Assembly (NCBI GenBank): GCA_936941515.1
Contig: CAKZJI010000483.1
Span: forward strand, 1-8,369
Length of the DNA stretch: 8,369 nt
Reading direction: 5' to 3'
From: an uncultured Propionibacteriaceae bacterium
Lineage (GTDB): Bacteria > Actinomycetota > Actinomycetes > Propionibacteriales > Propionibacteriaceae
Position numbers and translations under genes: made by a program. A model generated the notes under the pieces. That model had not been told where the DNA came from and made no database searches. It saw only the letters and a program-made list of their open reading frames with translations. Positions 6,457 to 8,369 of the stretch are shown here, in pieces (position 1 is the stretch's first letter; each line of letters opens with the position of its first letter).

Positions 6457-7506
6457 ATGACGCGGGTACCACCCAGAGGCATTGATCACGGCATCCCAGA
6501 GGATCGCCGGTGGAGCTACGGCGAGACGCCTTGGCGAGAGATTCCGCCGTGCCCGCCGTGCGCCCGGGTGATCGTCGACAACGATTTCGCCGGGGATCCG
6601 GACGATCTGTACCAGCTGGTGCATCACCTGCTGTCTCCCAGCGTCAAGATCGCGGGAGTCGTCGCATCCCATCTGCGTGAGAACGACCCCATCACCACCT
6701 CGACCACCACCGCAACCGACGCGGAGACCATCGTGCTGGACCTGTTCGCACGGATGGGGCTGACCTCCACCGAGTTGGTGTGGCGGGGCTCCGAAGTGGC
6801 GTTGCCTGACCCGCAGACCCCCATCGACTCTCCCGCGGTCCGGGGCATCATCACCGAGGCCCTGAAGGACGACGACACACCGCTGTATTACGCAGCCGGG
6901 GGCGGCCTCACCGACCTGGCCTCAGCGATCCTGATTGAGCCGGAGGTGGCACGCCGCATCACCCTGGTGTGGGTGGGCGGACCCGAGTACGTCGGCATGG
7001 CCGTCCCCCCTCCAGGGCACATGCCCATTGAGTACAACCTGATGATCGACGTCAACGCGGGCCGGGCGTGCTTCGACGCAGCTGATCTGACGATCTGGCA
7101 GGTCCCCCGCAACACCTACCGTCAGATGATCATCGCCGAGTCTGAGCTGCGAATCCGCATCGGGGGGACCGGTCCGCTCGGCAAGTACATGTATCAGGAG
7201 ATCAAGCACCTTCTCGACAGCTGCCACCGCGACGGCAACCACCCCATCACCGGCGGCTACGACCTGGGCGACAACGCCCTAGTGCTGCTGACGGCGCTGC
7301 AGACGGTGTATGAGGCCGACACCGCGTCCTCGCGCTGGGTCACCATGCCGACCCCCCGCCTCATGGCATCGGGTGACTACCGCCCGATGCACGGGACCCG
7401 GGAGATGCGCGTCTACACCCACCTCGACACCCGCCTGCTCGTGGAGGACCTGTGCCTGAAAATCCAGGAGTTCGCCCACTGGCAGGCCACGGGCCAGCCG
7501 GGATGA
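6457..7506 (+). CDS. Nucleoside hydrolase-family protein
   Basis: A 349-residue cytoplasmic protein without signal peptide, resembling the inosine-uridine nucleoside hydrolase fold, whose members use a Ca2+ site to cleave the N-glycosidic bond of nucleosides. The metal motif appears as VIVDNDFAGDPDD (38-50), two residues longer than the usual DTDPGxDD. GGLTDLA (149-155) corresponds to the GPLTNLA strand, and EYNLMIDVNAG (192-202) to the family's EFN...D segment. Near the C-terminus GDNALVLL (271-278) could supply the last Asp ligand (D272), but the His usually preceding it is Gly. An N-terminal extension of about 36 residues precedes the first strand. AAGGAG lies 5 bases before the ATG. The motif changes mean substrate and even activity are uncertain; the shared operator links it to the sugar transporter downstream. 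Confidence 0.82.
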   Translation: MTRVPPRGIDHGIPEDRRWSYGETPWREIPPCPPCARVIVDNDFAGDPDDLYQLVHHLLSPSVKIAGVVASHLRENDPITTSTTTATDAETIVLDLFARMGLTSTELVWRGSEVALPDPQTPIDSPAVRGIITEALKDDDTPLYYAAGGGLTDLASAILIEPEVARRITLVWVGGPEYVGMAVPPPGHMPIEYNLMIDVNAGRACFDAADLTIWQVPRNTYRQMIIAESELRIRIGGTGPLGKYMYQEIKHLLDSCHRDGNHPITGGYDLGDNALVLLTALQTVYEADTASSRWVTMPTPRLMASGDYRPMHGTREMRVYTHLDTRLLVEDLCLKIQEFAHWQATGQPG

Positions 7507-7582
7507 GGTGTCGATGATCACAAATTGGTGAAGAAACGAGCCTGACGCCGCTCTACTTCTGTACCTGGCGGCAGGTTCCCCC

Positions 7583-7588
7583 TACAGT
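7583..7588 (+). promoter_or_regulatory. -10 candidate for solute-binding protein gene
   Basis: TACAGT lies 4 bases before the operator-like palindrome, so a repressor bound there would cover the start of transcription. No convincing -35 is visible. Identical to the -10 candidate at 6410-6415. Confidence 0.35.
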
Positions 7589-7592
7589 TTTA

Positions 7593-7606
7593 TGAAAGCG
7601 CTCTCA
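7593..7606 (+). promoter_or_regulatory. LacI-family operator-like palindrome upstream of solute-binding protein
   Basis: TGAAAGCGCTCTCA has the AGCGCT core and TGAAAGCGCT arm typical of LacI-family operators in sugar-uptake genes. It matches the reverse complement of the 6378-6391 site at 12 of 14 positions. It lies 53 bases before the GTG start, at the expected transcription start. Confidence 0.62.
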
Positions 7607-7659
7607 GCGGCCAATGGCAGGCACTTCAGGAGAGCCAGGTAACGAACAAAGGAGTAATC

Positions 7660-8369
7660 GTGGCCAACCGTGTGAGACGGGTTTTTGTCGCAGCAGCCCT
7701 CGGCATCAGCCTGACCCTCGGGGCGTGCAGCCCCTCATCCACACAGGAGACGAAGCCGTCGGGCGAAGGCGACAGCGGCGAGCAGATCACCCTGAACGTC
7801 TCCGTCTTCAACGACTTCGGCTACACGGAGCTGTACAAGGAGTACATGAAGCTCCACCCCAACATCACCATTGAGGAGACTCGCGCAAGCAGCACCACCA
7901 ATTCCCGAGATCGCCTCAGCACAGGATTGTCCGCCGGATCTGGCCTCTCTGACATTGAGGCGGTCGAGGGCGACTGGATGCCCGAGGTCATGCAGTACAC
8001 CGACCAGTGGGTGGACCTCAGCAACGACTCCCTGAAGGACCGCTGGCTGGAATGGAAGACGGCCAAGGCCACCGATCCCAGTGACCGTCTGCTGGGGTAC
8101 GGCACCGACAGCGCCCCCAACGCGATCTGCTACCGCGCCGACCTGTTCGCCGCCGCCGGCCTCCCCTCCAACCGCGACGAGGTCGCCAAGCTCCTCACCG
8201 GGGACTGGAACAAGTTCTTCGAGGTGGGCAGGCAGTTCAGGGCCGCCAACAGCCAGGTCGCCTGGTTCGACTCCGCCAGCAGCGTGTTCCAAGGAATGAT
8301 CTCGCAGCTGCCCAACGCCTTCGAGAACAGTGACGGCACCCCCATCCCGCTGGCCGACAACACCGGCAT
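7660..8369 (+). CDS. Family 1 extracellular solute-binding lipoprotein of a carbohydrate ABC importer (3' end off window)
   Basis: The frame is open for 236 codons to the window end. I chose GTG at 7660-7662 because AAGGAG precedes it by 5 bases and it opens a full lipoprotein signal: RVRR, a hydrophobic stretch, then lipobox LGAC (20-23) with Cys23 lipidated. A Ser/Glu/Gly linker is followed by ITLNVSVFNDFGYTELYKEYMKLHPNITIE, SGLSDIEAVEGDWMPEVM, VDLSNDSLKDRW and a YGTDSAPNAICYRADLF segment, the order typical of family 1 carbohydrate-binding proteins that deliver sugars to two MalFG-type permeases. Those permeases would lie beyond the right edge. The operator-like palindrome upstream suggests LacI-family control. 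The ligand is unknown; a nucleoside, riboside or other glycoside is possible given the neighbouring hydrolase. Confidence 0.9.
   Translation, partial: MANRVRRVFVAAALGISLTLGACSPSSTQETKPSGEGDSGEQITLNVSVFNDFGYTELYKEYMKLHPNITIEETRASSTTNSRDRLSTGLSAGSGLSDIEAVEGDWMPEVMQYTDQWVDLSNDSLKDRWLEWKTAKATDPSDRLLGYGTDSAPNAICYRADLFAAAGLPSNRDEVAKLLTGDWNKFFEVGRQFRAANSQVAWFDSASSVFQGMISQLPNAFENSDGTPIPLADNTG

Noticed and set aside
6437..6458. Seven-codon TTG reading frame after AAGGAGG that ends in ATGA overlapping the nucleoside hydrolase start
   Set aside because: Too short and rare-start; more simply explained as a second purine-rich Shine-Dalgarno-like stretch near the true AAGGAG.
7563..7576. Short ACCTG/CAGGT inverted repeat after the nucleoside hydrolase as a terminator
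   Set aside because: Only a 5-base stem with no useful T-tract; too weak.

Overview
The window is GC-rich, gene-dense DNA. It has leaderless-type promoter spacing, a Tat-type lipoprotein, DtxR/IdeR-like boxes and a membrane oxidase module that I know from high-GC Gram-positives. It most likely comes from an actinomycete; a Propionibacteriaceae-like host is possible, but the sequence alone does not settle the genus.

Left part (1-2770, all on the minus strand). This looks like a nitrogen-oxide/copper respiration cassette read right to left: a small DUF2249 protein, an NnrS-like 12-helix membrane protein, then a large membrane protein starting in an ATGA overlap. That last gene begins as the polytopic membrane domain that normally precedes cupredoxin domains in actinobacterial multicopper oxidase/NirK-type proteins. 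After about residue 370 it continues without a stop into the middle of an enoyl-CoA hydratase (crotonase), which runs off the left edge. This in-frame junction is the most unusual object in the window: a real rearrangement, a novel fusion or an assembly chimera.

Middle part (2826-5950, minus strand). This is a complete three-gene ABC importer of the iron-siderophore/heme/B12 class: a Tat-type lipoprotein binding protein, a FecCD permease overlapping it by ATGA, and a FecE-like ATPase. The leader (5951-6080) carries an AT-rich promoter and one fair plus one weak DtxR/IdeR-like box, so iron repression is the likely control. The binding protein captures the chelate outside, the permease forms the channel and the ATPase drives import.

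Junction (6080-6456). A long imperfect inverted repeat, a tRNA-Arg(CCT) gene with encoded CCA, a hairpin terminator and the promoter region of the next gene.

Right part (6457-8369, plus strand). A nucleoside hydrolase-family protein, then the 5' part of a family 1 solute-binding lipoprotein of a carbohydrate ABC importer. Each is preceded by a near-identical 14-bp LacI-family operator-like palindrome (12 of 14 bases shared), which suggests one repressor controls both and that they serve one uptake-and-hydrolysis pathway, perhaps for a nucleoside or related glycoside.
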